DNA of 64,000 bases from an uncultured Eubacteriales bacterium (GCA_902767565.1 CACXHY010000004.1:1-64000), one strand, 5' to 3'. Shown: positions 35,939 through 47,185, numbered from the stretch's first letter. The notes: generated by a model not told the origin, from the letters alone. Program-made: numbers and translations.

Positions 35939-37270
35939 TTACGCTTCCGGCTCGGTCTCTTCGGCTTCCTTCGCCTTTTCGGTGACTTTGGCGTCCGCGG
36001 TCATCAGGGCCACGGTGCGGGTCACGACGGCCGACTGCCGCAGGGCGTCCTTCTGCTGATCCGTCAGGCTCTTCCTGAAGTCCTCGAGATCGCGGCCCAT
36101 GCGTCTGGCCTGCGCTTCGGTCTCGGCCTCCACGTCCTCGTCGGTGACCTCCACCGCCTCGGCCTTCTCGATGGCCTCCAGCACCAGGCGGATCTTCAGG
36201 CGGCGCCGCGCCTCGCCCTTGTACTGGTTGGCGAGATCGTCCGCGGTCTGGCCGGTCCACTTGAGGTAATCCTCCAGCTTGATGCCCTGATAGGCCATGC
36301 GCAGCTGCATGTCGCGGATGATGTCCTGCACTTCGCGGTCCACCATGGCTTCGGGGATGTCCACGGTCGCGTTCTCGGCGGCCTTCTCCACGACGGCGTT
36401 CTCCACCAGGGTCTTGTTGTTCTCCTCCGCCTTCTTCCGCAGTTCCTCCGCGATGCTCTCGCGGTACTCGGCGAAGGTGGCGAAGTCGCTGACGTCGGCG
36501 GCGAACTCATCGTCCAACTCCGGCATCACGGTCACGGAGATGCGGTTGACCTTCACGTGGAAGACCGCTTCCTTGCCGGCCAGCTCCGCGGCGTGGTATT
36601 CCGCCGGGAAGGTCACGTGCAGGTCCTTTTCCTCCGCCACGCACATGCCCACCATCTGCTCCTCGAAGCCGGGGATGAACTGGTGGCTGCCGATGGTCAG
36701 GGTCTGGCCCTCCGCCGTGCCGCCTTCAAAGGCCACGCCGTCCACCGTGCCCGCGTAATCCAGGTTCACGGTGTCGCCCTCGGCCACGGGGCGGTCCAGC
36801 ACTTCCTGGGTGCTGCTGGCCTTGGCGCGGTCCTGCTCGATGCGGGCGTCGATGTCGGCCTCGCTGACGGTCTCGGGCTCGATCTCGACCTCCAGGCCCT
36901 TGTACTGGCCCAGGGTCACTTCCGGATACACATAGACCTCGCAGGTCACGGTGAAGTCCCTGTCGGGCCCGACGGCATCCCAGTCCACGTCCACGCTGGG
37001 CTGGTCCACGGCCTTGATGTCTTCCTTCTCGATGGCCTCGTCATACTTGTCGGGCAGCCAGGCGTTGACGGCTTCCTCGTAGAAGATGTCGGCGCCGTAC
37101 ATCCGCTCGATCAGGGAGCGGGGCGCCTTGCCCTTGCGGAAGCCGGGCACGTTCACGCGGCCGCGCAGCTTCAGATACGCCTTCTGCGTGGCGGCGGCAA
37201 ACTCGTCGGCGGGGACGGTGAAGGTCAGCTTGACCTTGTTGCCGGAAAGCTTTTCGACGGTATAGCTCAT
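35939..37270 (-). CDS. tig: Trigger factor
   Basis: 443 residues. A ribosome-binding N-terminal domain with the signature GFRKGKAPRSLIE (about 42-54) is followed by an FKBP-type prolyl isomerase domain (about 155-245) and a long helical C-terminal chaperone domain ending in an acidic tail. It binds nascent chains at the ribosome exit. The start at 37270 follows CAGGAGGAG. First gene of tig-clpP-clpX-lon-engB; a promoter is at 37344-37372. Confidence 0.97.
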   Translation of the reverse strand: MSYTVEKLSGNKVKLTFTVPADEFAAATQKAYLKLRGRVNVPGFRKGKAPRSLIERMYGADIFYEEAVNAWLPDKYDEAIEKEDIKAVDQPSVDVDWDAVGPDRDFTVTCEVYVYPEVTLGQYKGLEVEIEPETVSEADIDARIEQDRAKASSTQEVLDRPVAEGDTVNLDYAGTVDGVAFEGGTAEGQTLTIGSHQFIPGFEEQMVGMCVAEEKDLHVTFPAEYHAAELAGKEAVFHVKVNRISVTVMPELDDEFAADVSDFATFAEYRESIAEELRKKAEENNKTLVENAVVEKAAENATVDIPEAMVDREVQDIIRDMQLRMAYQGIKLEDYLKWTGQTADDLANQYKGEARRRLKIRLVLEAIEKAEAVEVTDEDVEAETEAQARRMGRDLEDFRKSLTDQQKDALRQSAVVTRTVALMTADAKVTEKAKEAEETEPEA

Positions 37271-37343
37271 GTGATACTCCTCCTGTGTCGCTCCTCGGAA
37301 ACCCGAAGGCTGATGCTCCGCATTTCCTGCAGGCGCATCAATT

Positions 37344-37372
37344 ATTGTACCACAATTCCGCGCTCCGTGCAA
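37344..37372 (-). promoter_or_regulatory. Promoter of the tig operon
   Basis: Minus strand: TTGCAC (37372-37367), 17-base spacer, TACAAT (37349-37344). Confidence 0.75.
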
Positions 37373-37413
37373 GATGAAGTTTTCGGACATTTCCGGGTCC
37401 GCGGACCGTCCGG

Positions 37414-37628
37414 ATTACTGTTCACCCCACCCCCCGGCCCCCTCCCCGGCGGGGAGGGGGAGGAGAGAGCGCGCTGGCCGGGGGACGCTTTCCGCGGGAA
37501 AGCGTCCCCCGGCCCCCCTTGAAAGAGCTCCCGCGGATGGCAGGCATGGGAAGCGACCCGGTCTCTCTTGAAATGGCGTCATCGGGTGCGCCTCTCGCCG
37601 CCCAACTGCACGAAGGGTGAAGAGTAAC
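37414..37628. mobile_element. MITE-like element, copy 1 (215 bp)
   Basis: The left end reads TTACTGTTCACCCC and the right end GGGTGAAGAGTAAC, an inverted repeat of about 14 bp. The 8-bp direct repeat CCGTCCGG lies immediately outside both ends (37406-37413 and 37629-37636), as expected for a target duplication. The inside is GC-rich: a C-rich/G-rich hairpin, a long palindrome with arms GGGGGACGCTTTCC / GGAAAGCGTCCCCC (about 37478-37512), then a segment ending CCCAACTGCACGAAGGGTGA. No protein is encoded. It shares ends and most of its body with 52339-52520. Confidence 0.85.
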
Positions 37629-37699
37629 CCGTCCGGAGCGGATTCCCGTCACCCTTTGCCCGGCCGCTCGTCACATTTGTCAAACCGGGCCGCTCCCGC

Positions 37700-37728
37700 T
37701 TGACATCGGAGGCCCGAAAACCTATAAT
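37700..37728 (+). promoter_or_regulatory. Perfect consensus promoter of the transketolase genes
   Basis: TTGACA (37700-37705), 17-base spacer, TATAAT (37723-37728), about 50 bases before the start codon. Confidence 0.85.
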
Positions 37729-37781
37729 ATACGGGAATTCTCACCTCGTGTGACCATCAGCGCAGAGGAGGACAAGCAAGG

Positions 37782-38597
37782 ATGAATGTACAGGAACTGC
37801 AGGCCGTCGCGCGGCAGGTGCGGCGGGATATCATCGTCATGACCAACAAGGCCGGTGCGGGCCATCCCGGCGGATCCCTGTCCGCCACCGAGGCACTGGT
37901 CGCCCTTTACTTCGACGTGATGAAGGGCATTGATCCCAAGGATGACAAGAACCCCGGCCGCGACCGTTTCGTGCTCTCCAAGGGCCACGCGGCGCCCGGC
38001 CTCTACGGCGTTCTGTGCGAGCGCGGCTATTTCGGGCGCGAGGAGTTCGACCGCTTCCGCCAGCTGCACGGCATCCTGCAGGGGCATCCCGACGTGAAGA
38101 AGTGCCCGGGCGTGGACGCCTCCACCGGCTCCCTGGGCCAGGGCATCTCCATCGCCGTGGGCATGGCCCTGGGCGCGAAGCACACCGGCAACCCCTGCCA
38201 CGTCTACACCATGATCGGCGACGGCGAGAGCGACGAGGGCATGGTGTGGGAGGCCTCCATGGCCGCCGCGCACTACAAGCTCGACAACCTGACCGTCATC
38301 CTGGACCACAACGGCATGCAGATCGACGGCACCAACGACCAGGTCATGTCCCTGGGCGACGTGAAGGCCAAGTTCGCGGCCTTCGGCTACGACATCATCG
38401 AGGTGGCGGACGGCAACGACATGCAGCAGGTGCTGGACGCCCTGCACGCCCCCGCCTGCCCCGGCAAGCCCCGGCTGATCCTTCTGCAGACCCTGAAGGG
38501 CAAGGGCGTCTCCTTCATGGAGGGCCAGGTGGGCTGGCACGGCAAGGCCCCGAACGCAGAACAGACCGCGCAGGCGCTGAAAGAATTGGAGGGCTGA
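37782..38597 (+). CDS. Transketolase, N-terminal subunit
   Basis: 271 residues, the thiamine-diphosphate half of a two-gene transketolase. TPP motif GDGESDEGMVWEA followed by an Asn-bearing loop (DHNGMQ); HPGGSLSATE and SKGHAAPGLYG near the N-terminus contact TPP and substrate. It interconverts pentose and triose/hexose phosphates. The stop is four bases before the next subunit. Split transketolases are common in Clostridia. Confidence 0.95.
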   Translation: MNVQELQAVARQVRRDIIVMTNKAGAGHPGGSLSATEALVALYFDVMKGIDPKDDKNPGRDRFVLSKGHAAPGLYGVLCERGYFGREEFDRFRQLHGILQGHPDVKKCPGVDASTGSLGQGISIAVGMALGAKHTGNPCHVYTMIGDGESDEGMVWEASMAAAHYKLDNLTVILDHNGMQIDGTNDQVMSLGDVKAKFAAFGYDIIEVADGNDMQQVLDALHAPACPGKPRLILLQTLKGKGVSFMEGQVGWHGKAPNAEQTAQALKELEG

Positions 38598-38600
38598 GAC

Positions 38601-39548
38601 ATGAGCAAGATCGATCTGGTGCCCACGGGCGAAAAGGAAGCCGTCCGCGTCGCCTACGGCAAGGCCCTGGTGGAACTCGGCGCTGAGAACGACAAGGTGG
38701 TCGTGCTGGACGCCGACCTGGCCGCCGCCACCATGACCAACGGCTTCAAAAAGGAATACCCCGACCGTTTCTACGACTGCGGCATCGCCGAGGCCAACAT
38801 GGTCGACATGGCGGCCGGCATGTCCACCATGGGGCTGATCCCCTTCTGCTCCACCTTCGCCGTGTTCGCGGGCCGCAGCTATGACCAGATCCGCAACGGC
38901 GTCTGCTATCCGAAGTTCAACGTGAAGTTCGGCTTCTCCCACGCCGGCATCACCTTGGGCGAGGACGGCGGCTCCCACCAGGCCATCGAGGACCTGGCCC
39001 TCATGCGGGTGCTCCCCGGCATGACGGTATTCGCCCCCTCCGACGCCAACGAGTGCCGCCAGTGCGTGAAGGCCGCCGCCGAGATCAACGGCCCGGTGTT
39101 CATCCGCACCGCCCGTCTGCCCTCCCCCGTCTACGAGGCCCGGCCCTTCACCGTGGGCAAGGGAAACGTGCTGAAGGAAGGCAAGGACTGCGTCATCTTC
39201 ACCTGCGGCATCATGCTGGAGCACTGCGTCGAGGCGGTCGGTCTGCTGGAAGCGCAGGGCATCGACGCGGCGCTGGTGTCCTTCCACACCATCAAGCCCT
39301 TCGACAGCGAGCTGGCCCTGGAATGGACGAAGAAGACCGGCCATGTCTTCACCGTGGAGGAGCACTCTGTCATCGGCGGCCTGGGCGACGCGGTGGCCGA
39401 CGCCATCTGCGGCAAGGGCTGCTTCACCTTCGAGAAGATCGGCATCAACGACGAGTTCGGCCAGAGCGGCAAGCCCGCCGATCTGCTGAAAGAGTACGGT
39501 CTGACCGGCGCGCAGCTGGCCGAGCGCGTGGCGGCAGGTCTGAAATAA
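38601..39548 (+). CDS. Transketolase, C-terminal subunit
   Basis: 315 residues, pyrimidine-binding and C-terminal domains. The TPP-activating glutamate is in DCGIAEANMVDMAAG; GSHQAIEDLALMR and the C-terminal domain (TVEEHSVIGGLGDAVA) follow. It works as a heteromer with the preceding subunit. One could confuse it with DXP synthase, but the split and the lack of the DXS N-terminal half argue for transketolase. A terminator follows. Confidence 0.95.
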   Translation: MSKIDLVPTGEKEAVRVAYGKALVELGAENDKVVVLDADLAAATMTNGFKKEYPDRFYDCGIAEANMVDMAAGMSTMGLIPFCSTFAVFAGRSYDQIRNGVCYPKFNVKFGFSHAGITLGEDGGSHQAIEDLALMRVLPGMTVFAPSDANECRQCVKAAAEINGPVFIRTARLPSPVYEARPFTVGKGNVLKEGKDCVIFTCGIMLEHCVEAVGLLEAQGIDAALVSFHTIKPFDSELALEWTKKTGHVFTVEEHSVIGGLGDAVADAICGKGCFTFEKIGINDEFGQSGKPADLLKEYGLTGAQLAERVAAGLK

Positions 39549-39557
39549 GTCAGCCCG

Positions 39558-39589
39558 GCGTCCCTCCCTCGCGGAAGGACGTCGTTTTT
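39558..39589 (+). terminator. Terminator after transketolase
   Basis: The stem GCGTCC / GGACGT, with an inner TCC/GGA pairing, is followed by GTTTTT. The next gene starts 13 bases on. Confidence 0.65.
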
Positions 39590-39601
39590 CGGAGCGTTTG
39601 A

Positions 39602-40471
39602 ATGTCCAGATTTGTATTCATCGTCAATCCCATCGCGGGAGCGGGCCGCTCCGTCCGGGCGGAGTCCCTCCTGCGGGAGAAGATGGCAGTCACCGGCCAC
39701 GAGGCCGTCTTCCTGCGGACCGAAAGGCCGGGACAGGCGACCGAGCTGGCCCGGGAAGCCGCGGAGGCGGGCGTCACCGTCGTCTCCGTCGGCGGCGACG
39801 GGACCGGTCTCGAAGTCGCCGCGGGGCTGGTGGGCTCCGGGGCGGCCATGGGCATCATCCCCGCCGGCACGGGCAACGATCTGATCAAGACCCTCGGGAT
39901 CCCCGACGATCCCGTCCTCGCGCTGGACCACATGCTGTCCCATGAGCCCCGCCCCATGGATATCGGCACCGTCAACGGCCGGCCTTTCCTCAACGTGTGC
40001 GGCACCGGCTTCGACGTGTCCGTCCTCGACCACGCGGAGAAGCACAAGAAGCACATGCGCGGGCTTCTCCCCTACCTGCTGGGCCTGCTCGGCGCCATCT
40101 TCGGCAACAGGCCGATCCGCCTCACCCTGTCCAGGGACGGGGCCGCGCCGGAAGAGCGCACCGTGCTGATGTGCTCGGTGGCCAACGGGCGGTTCATCGG
40201 CGGCGGCATCCCCATCTGTCCCGCCGCGGACCCCGGCGACGGCCGCTTCGACCTGGTCGTGGTGCGCCATGTCCCCCGCTGGAAGATCCCCCTCTACCTT
40301 CCCGGTCTGATGCGCTCGAAGATCCTCACCTTCGGGATCACCGAGCACGAGCTGGTCCGGGAGGTGACTCTGGAGGGCCGGGGCATGCGGCTCCAGATCG
40401 ACGGCGAGATCCTGTCCGTGGACCGCGCCGAGCTCGTGCTGCGGCCCGGCGCCCTCTCCCTGCGGTACTGA
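39602..40471 (+). CDS. Diacylglycerol/lipid kinase family protein
   Basis: 289 residues, YegS/DgkB-type kinase fold. The nucleotide motif GGDGT is at 64-68, NPIAGAGR at 9-16, and AGTGNDLIKTL near 88. The family phosphorylates diacylglycerol or related lipids at the inner membrane face. The usual Asn after GGDGT is replaced (GGDGTGLEV). No obvious ribosome site was seen before the ATG, which directly follows the terminator's T run. The exact lipid is unknown. Confidence 0.88.
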   Translation: MSRFVFIVNPIAGAGRSVRAESLLREKMAVTGHEAVFLRTERPGQATELAREAAEAGVTVVSVGGDGTGLEVAAGLVGSGAAMGIIPAGTGNDLIKTLGIPDDPVLALDHMLSHEPRPMDIGTVNGRPFLNVCGTGFDVSVLDHAEKHKKHMRGLLPYLLGLLGAIFGNRPIRLTLSRDGAAPEERTVLMCSVANGRFIGGGIPICPAADPGDGRFDLVVVRHVPRWKIPLYLPGLMRSKILTFGITEHELVREVTLEGRGMRLQIDGEILSVDRAELVLRPGALSLRY

Positions 40472-40507
40472 TCCCGTCCGCAAACTTCACATCAGGAGGT
40501 ACGTCCT

Positions 40508-41647
40508 ATGGTATGTCAATGCGGGGCCATCATTCGCGACGACGCCAAGTTTTGCAAGCAATGCGGCCGTCCCGTTGCGGCGCAGTCCCCGGATCCCGGG
40601 ACCGCTTCGTACGGCGGAGCGGTCCCGTACATCCCCCGGTCGGAGCACAACCCCTACCCCTATCTGGCCCCCGACGAACCGCCCGCCTACGGCTCGCAGC
40701 CCACGGTGTATCCGCAGTCCCCTGTCTCAACGGGCATGCCGTATCTGTCGGATCGGCCCGAGCAGCAGGCCGCGCCGTCCCGTTCGGTCTATGACGGCCT
40801 GTACACCCCTGTCACGCCCTCCTACGAAAGGGTCTCCCTGAAGAAGACCGACGACGTCCCCGCGGCGGAGGAGCCCGTTCCTCCGGCCGCCGGACCCGCG
40901 CCGGAGGCGGACCTGCCGCCGCAGCCCGAGGATCCCGTTCCGCAGCCCGGCGTCCGGCAGCGCAGGATGAACGCGCAGCCCGCGGGAGCCCGGCCGGAGG
41001 CGGAGGAGCAGCCCGACGCGCCGCCCTGGTCCGCCCCCGCCGCGCAGCCGGAAACGGCCGCTCCGTCCCGGGAGCCCACCATCCAGGAGATCCTGCAGGG
41101 CATCGGCGGAAGGCGCAAGGGCACGGCGCCGGCGGAGACCGGCAAAGCCGGGAAGAAGACCGCGCCGCCCGCGGTCCGCGCCGGCGGGAGCAGGCCTTCC
41201 GCGCTGCGGCGCGTCCTCGCGGCCCTGCTGGCCGTGATCGGACTGGCGGCTGCGGGTCTCGGCGTCTGGACGCTGCTCACCAAAGGCAACGAGTCCCCGG
41301 CGGACAAGAGCGCGAGCCGGCAGGTCGTGGAGACGGCCGCCGCCAACCCCGATTCCCAGGCCGCCACGGTGCCGGAAGGCAGCGTGACCCACATGGTGGA
41401 CCAGGTGGTCGCCATCGGCGAAACGGCCGTCGGCGCGGTCTGCGATCCGGTGCAGAAAGTGCTGGACGTTCCCACCAACGGCGGGGCGACCAGGGTCAGC
41501 GAGACGCTGTCGGCCGTCTCGGAAGACAGCCCGTCCGAGACGCTGATCCCCGGGAACCTGATCTGGCCCGCCATCGGCGGCGGCGCCGGACTGTTCCTCA
41601 TCGGCGCGCTGCTGTTCTTCGTCAGGGGCAGGGGACGCAAAGCATGA
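40508..41647 (+). CDS. Zinc-ribbon membrane protein with long Pro-rich linker
   Basis: 379 residues. An N-terminal zinc ribbon has CQC at 3-5 and CKQC at 16-19. A long Pro/Ala/Glu-rich disordered region (about 25-230) comes next, then one membrane helix (about 237-257), an extracytoplasmic segment and a second helix near the C-terminus (about 353-373) ending in basic residues. The TCAGGAGGT site is clear. It overlaps the next zinc-ribbon gene by four bases, so the two are co-translated. No known family; perhaps a membrane sensor or scaffold. Confidence 0.8.
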   Translation: MVCQCGAIIRDDAKFCKQCGRPVAAQSPDPGTASYGGAVPYIPRSEHNPYPYLAPDEPPAYGSQPTVYPQSPVSTGMPYLSDRPEQQAAPSRSVYDGLYTPVTPSYERVSLKKTDDVPAAEEPVPPAAGPAPEADLPPQPEDPVPQPGVRQRRMNAQPAGARPEAEEQPDAPPWSAPAAQPETAAPSREPTIQEILQGIGGRRKGTAPAETGKAGKKTAPPAVRAGGSRPSALRRVLAALLAVIGLAAAGLGVWTLLTKGNESPADKSASRQVVETAAANPDSQAATVPEGSVTHMVDQVVAIGETAVGAVCDPVQKVLDVPTNGGATRVSETLSAVSEDSPSETLIPGNLIWPAIGGGAGLFLIGALLFFVRGRGRKA

Positions 41648-42267
41648 GCGGATCGAGATACTGCGAGTTCTGCGGCGCCGGGACGCAGTCCGGCGATAAG
41701 TTCTGCGGCGCGTGCGGCAGGCCGCTGGAAGACGACGCGCCCGTTTCCTCCCGATGCCCCAACGGCTGCGCGACGCCGGACGCGGACGCCCGCTTCTGTT
41801 TCCTCTGCGGCGCCAGACTGCTCGATGAGAGCGCGGAGCCGGCCGCCGCGGAAGAGCGGTTCCCGGGGCCCCTGCCCGCAGCGCCGATCCCCATCCCCCG
41901 CTACCGCCCGGTGATCGATATGGAGGCCCTGCTGGCGGACGCCGATCCCGAGCCGCAGCCGCGTCCCGTGCTGCAGCTGGAAGCGCCGGCCGTCCCCGAC
42001 ACGCCCGTGCCGCAGCTGTTTCCCGCCGATGCGGCGCCGCCGGAGGAAACGGAGCGGCCCCGGCCCGTCCTCGACCCTCCGCCCGGACCCGGCGAAACGG
42101 TATCGTTCGGCTTCGCCGACGCGCCCGGGGCCGCGGCCATGACGGTCAACAGCCTCGACGATCTGCTCGCCGCAAGTCACCTGCCCGCATCGGACGCCAT
42201 GCCGGACGCCGCCTTCCCGGAGCGGGAACGGCAGACCGGGCCGAAGGAGCCTCCGCCCGCGCTCTGA
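41644..42267 (+). CDS. Double zinc-ribbon protein
   Basis: 207 residues. The first ribbon is CEFC...CGAC (7-27) and the second is CPNGC...CFLC (about 38-60). The rest is Pro/Glu-rich and disordered, with no membrane helix. The start ATGA overlaps the previous stop. It probably partners with the membrane zinc-ribbon protein. Function unknown. Confidence 0.8.
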   Translation: MSGSRYCEFCGAGTQSGDKFCGACGRPLEDDAPVSSRCPNGCATPDADARFCFLCGARLLDESAEPAAAEERFPGPLPAAPIPIPRYRPVIDMEALLADADPEPQPRPVLQLEAPAVPDTPVPQLFPADAAPPEETERPRPVLDPPPGPGETVSFGFADAPGAAAMTVNSLDDLLAASHLPASDAMPDAAFPERERQTGPKEPPPAL

Positions 42268-42367
42268 TCGGGCCCGGAGCGCCGCACAAATAAACTCCGT
42301 GCGGAAAAAGGATTTCGCGCCCCCGTGTCGAATAACGGCTTCACCCCAACAAAAGGAGGCTTGTCTC

Positions 42368-42526
42368 ATGGAACAGTACGAGTGCCCCTGCGGTTATGTC
42401 TATGACCCCGAAGTCGGCGATCCCGAGGGCGGCATCGCGCCCGGCACCGCGTGGGAGGATATCCCCGAGGATTGGGTCTGCCCCGTCTGCGGCCTTGGCA
42501 AGGACGCCTTCACCAAGGTCGAGTGA
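42368..42526 (+). CDS. Rubredoxin with shortened first cysteine knuckle
   Basis: 52 residues. Small electron carrier with one iron on four cysteines. Body and second knuckle are canonical ([22 protein letters not shown] with Cys38 and Cys41), but the first knuckle reads Cys6-Pro-Cys8-Gly where C-x-x-C-G is the rule. The start at 42368 follows AAAAGGAGG; an in-frame ATG 69 bases upstream has no site. A terminator follows. Likely serves peroxide or oxygen detoxification. Confidence 0.92.
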   Translation: MEQYECPCGYVYDPEVGDPEGGIAPGTAWEDIPEDWVCPVCGLGKDAFTKVE

Positions 42527-42539
42527 TCTCCGGGAACCG

Positions 42540-42566
42540 CGCCGCCGCACCGTCGGCGGCGTTTTC
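42540..42566 (+). terminator. Terminator after rubredoxin
   Basis: The stem GCCGCCG / CGGCGGC (42541-42547 with 42554-42560) is followed by GTTTTCC. Confidence 0.85.
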
Positions 42567-42584
42567 CTTGTCGCATGTTTGACC

Positions 42585-42613
42585 TTGCGGATGCCGCCGG
42601 TTTATGGTAGAAT
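42585..42613 (+). promoter_or_regulatory. Promoter of the nucleotidyltransferase
   Basis: TTGCGG (42585-42590), 17-base spacer, TAGAAT (42608-42613). It gives a GC-rich leader of about 155 bases. Confidence 0.6.
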
Positions 42614-42775
42614 GGCACGGGCGGGAGGATTCGCCGGTTTGGTGCGCGGCCGTCTCCGCGGCGGCGCCGCCCCGCCTTCCGGATCCCGCCCGGCACGGTG
42701 CGCTCCGCGTCCCGATCCCGCGCGGGCATTCACACGTCTGACCGGTGAGAACCATCACCAAGGAGGCAATTGTCA

Positions 42776-43690
42776 ATGAGTGAACCGATCCTTCTTATCA
42801 TGGCGGCGGGCATGGGCAGCCGCTACGGCGGACTGAAGCAGATGGACCCCATCGGCCCGGCGGGGGAAGTCATCCTCCACTACTCGGTCTATGACGCCAT
42901 GCGCGCCGGCTTCAAGCGCGTGGTCTTCCTGATCAAGCATGAGATCGAGGAGGACTTCAGGCGCATGGTGGGCGAGCCCGTGGCCCGTCACATGGAGGTG
43001 CACTACGCTTTCCAGGAGCTGAACAAGATCCCCGCTCCCTTCACCGTGCCGGAGGGCCGCGTGAAGCCCTGGGGCACCAGCCACGCGGTGCTCTGCTGCC
43101 GGGAGTTCCTGGACGCGCCCTTCATCGCCGTGAACGCGGACGATTACTACGGCGCCGAGGCCTTCAGGACCGCCTATGACTACCTGAAGGACATGGACAA
43201 CGACAAGCCCGAGTGGATGATGGTGGGCTACAAGCTGGCCAACACCACCACCGCCAACGGCTACGTCTCCCGCGGCGTGTGCAAGGTCAACGATCAGGCC
43301 ATGCTGACCGGCGTGGACGAGCGGCTGCACATCGTGGAGAGCAGCGACGGCCCCCTCTACACCGAGGATGAGAAGCACTACACCCTCCTCCGGCGCGACG
43401 ACACCGTCTCCATGAACTTCTGGGGCCTGAACGGCGCCTTCCTGAAGGAGATCGAGGACGGCTTCCCGGCTTTCCTGGAGAAGGCCATGAAGGAGAACCC
43501 CATGAAGGGCGAATACCTCCTCCCCCGCTCCATCAACGAGGCCCTGCAGGAGGGCCGCGCCAGCGTGAAGGTGCTGGAGAGCGACGGCAAGTGGTTCGGC
43601 GTCACCTATCCGGAGGACCGCCCCACCGTGGTGGAAGCCGTGCGGAAGATGACGGAGGAAGGCCTGTACCCCTCTCCCCTGTTCGCCTGA
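42776..43690 (+). CDS. Sugar-phosphate nucleotidyltransferase family protein
   Basis: 304 residues. N-terminal signature ILLIMAAGMGSRYGGLKQ, the nucleotide loop of the NDP-sugar pyrophosphorylase fold, then VNADDYYG (metal-binding Asp pair near 120) and MNFWGLNG. It activates a sugar phosphate with NTP for glycan synthesis. The exact sugar is not clear. The start at 42776 follows AAGGAGG; the alternative TTG six bases earlier is less likely. A strong terminator follows. Confidence 0.88.
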   Translation: MSEPILLIMAAGMGSRYGGLKQMDPIGPAGEVILHYSVYDAMRAGFKRVVFLIKHEIEEDFRRMVGEPVARHMEVHYAFQELNKIPAPFTVPEGRVKPWGTSHAVLCCREFLDAPFIAVNADDYYGAEAFRTAYDYLKDMDNDKPEWMMVGYKLANTTTANGYVSRGVCKVNDQAMLTGVDERLHIVESSDGPLYTEDEKHYTLLRRDDTVSMNFWGLNGAFLKEIEDGFPAFLEKAMKENPMKGEYLLPRSINEALQEGRASVKVLESDGKWFGVTYPEDRPTVVEAVRKMTEEGLYPSPLFA

Positions 43691-43711
43691 TCCGATATTC
43701 GGATGTTTTCG

Positions 43712-43744
43712 CCCCTGAGCCTGCGCTCAGGGGATTTCGTTTTT
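43712..43744 (+). terminator. Terminator after the nucleotidyltransferase
   Basis: The stem CCCCTGAGC / GCTCAGGGG (43712-43720 with 43725-43733) is followed by ATTTCGTTTTTG. Confidence 0.85.
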
Positions 43745-43807
43745 GTAATGTGCGAAAAGCCGCATTTGAAGCATCGCCCCACATCCCGCCCCTCCCTCCC
43801 AAGGCGT

Positions 43808-44234
43808 TCCGGGAACCCACCTGCTTCCCCTTTCATGTGGCTCCGGGAACCCGCCTGCTTTCCCCTTCTATGTGGCTCCGGGCGACCCGCCTGCTTTCCC
43901 CTTTCAAGGGGGTCCGGGGAACCCGCCGGCTTCCCCCTTTCATGTGGCTCCGTGAACCCGCCTGTTTTCCCCCTTCAAGGGCTCCGGGGAACCCGCCGGT
44001 TTTCCCCTTCCATGGGGCTCCGGGAACCCGCCTGCTTTCCCCTTCTATGTGGCGTTCCGGGAACCCGCCGGCTTTCCCCTTTCATGTGGCTCCGGGCAAC
44101 CCGCCTGTTTTCCCCCTTCAAGGGCTCCGGGGAACCCGCCGGTTTTCCCCTTCCATGTGGCTCCGGGCGACCCGCCTGCTTTCCCCTTTCAAGGGGGTCC
44201 GGGCGACCCGCCTGCTTTCTCCTTTCAAGGGGGT
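43808..44234. repeat. Minisatellite, about 12 units of 35-36 bp
   Basis: Units start with CCGGG at about 43809, 43843, 43878, 43914, 43949 (variant), 43985, 44020, 44057, 44092, 44127, 44162 and 44198. Each reads roughly CCGGG-[AC]AACCCGCC-[TG]G-CTTTCCCC, then either a CATGTGGC type or a CAAGGGGG type end. Adjacent units touch with no spacers, so this is not CRISPR. The CTTTCAAGGGGGTCCGGG part equals the reverse complement of the core of the MITE-like elements. It runs up to the truncated element at 44235. Confidence 0.85.
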
Positions 44235-44331
44235 CCGGGGGACGCTTTCCCGCAGGAAAGCGTCCCCCGGCTTCTCTTATGATCTCCCCCTCCCGCTTGC
44301 GGGAGGGGGCCGGGGGGTGGGTCCCCCCCAC
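44235..44331 (-). repeat. Truncated relative of the MITE-like element
   Basis: In minus orientation it carries the CCCCCCGGCCCCCTCC hairpin and the palindrome with arms GGGGGACGCTTTCC / GGAAAGCGTCCCCC in the same order as copy 1, but neither terminal repeat was found. The minisatellite replaces its expected right half. Confidence 0.7.
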
Positions 44332-44375
44332 CACAACTTTCATCATTTCGTAATACGCTTCCTCTCCAAAAGTCC

Positions 44376-44404
44376 TTGCCAAACCTTCCCCCTTCATGTA
44401 TAAT
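44376..44404 (+). promoter_or_regulatory. Promoter of ppdK
   Basis: TTGCCA (44376-44381), 17-base spacer, TATAAT (44399-44404), about 80 bases before the start codon and 45 bases beyond the repeat cluster. Confidence 0.8.
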
Positions 44405-44487
44405 ACTGACGTTGAGGAGGACGTTCCCCGCATGTTGTTGTGCGGCGGATTCCTCCATGGTGCCACAATACAAAGGAGGAGATTCCC

Positions 44488-47133
<2,646 letters not shown>

Positions 47134-47151
47134 TCCTCCGACAACCCAACA

Positions 47152-47185
47152 GGCCGTGCGGGGCAAGACCCGCACGGCCATTTTT
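47152..47185 (+). terminator. Terminator after ppdK
   Basis: Perfect 11-bp stem GGCCGTGCGGG / CCCGCACGGCC followed by ATTTTT. Confidence 0.92.

Noticed and set aside
42299-42367. N-terminal extension of rubredoxin
   Set aside because: The upstream ATG has no ribosome site, and AAAAGGAGG is correctly placed for 42368, which gives the normal rubredoxin length.
43808-44234. CRISPR array
   Set aside because: Units of 35-36 bp follow one another with no unique spacers, and no cas genes are nearby; it is a minisatellite.
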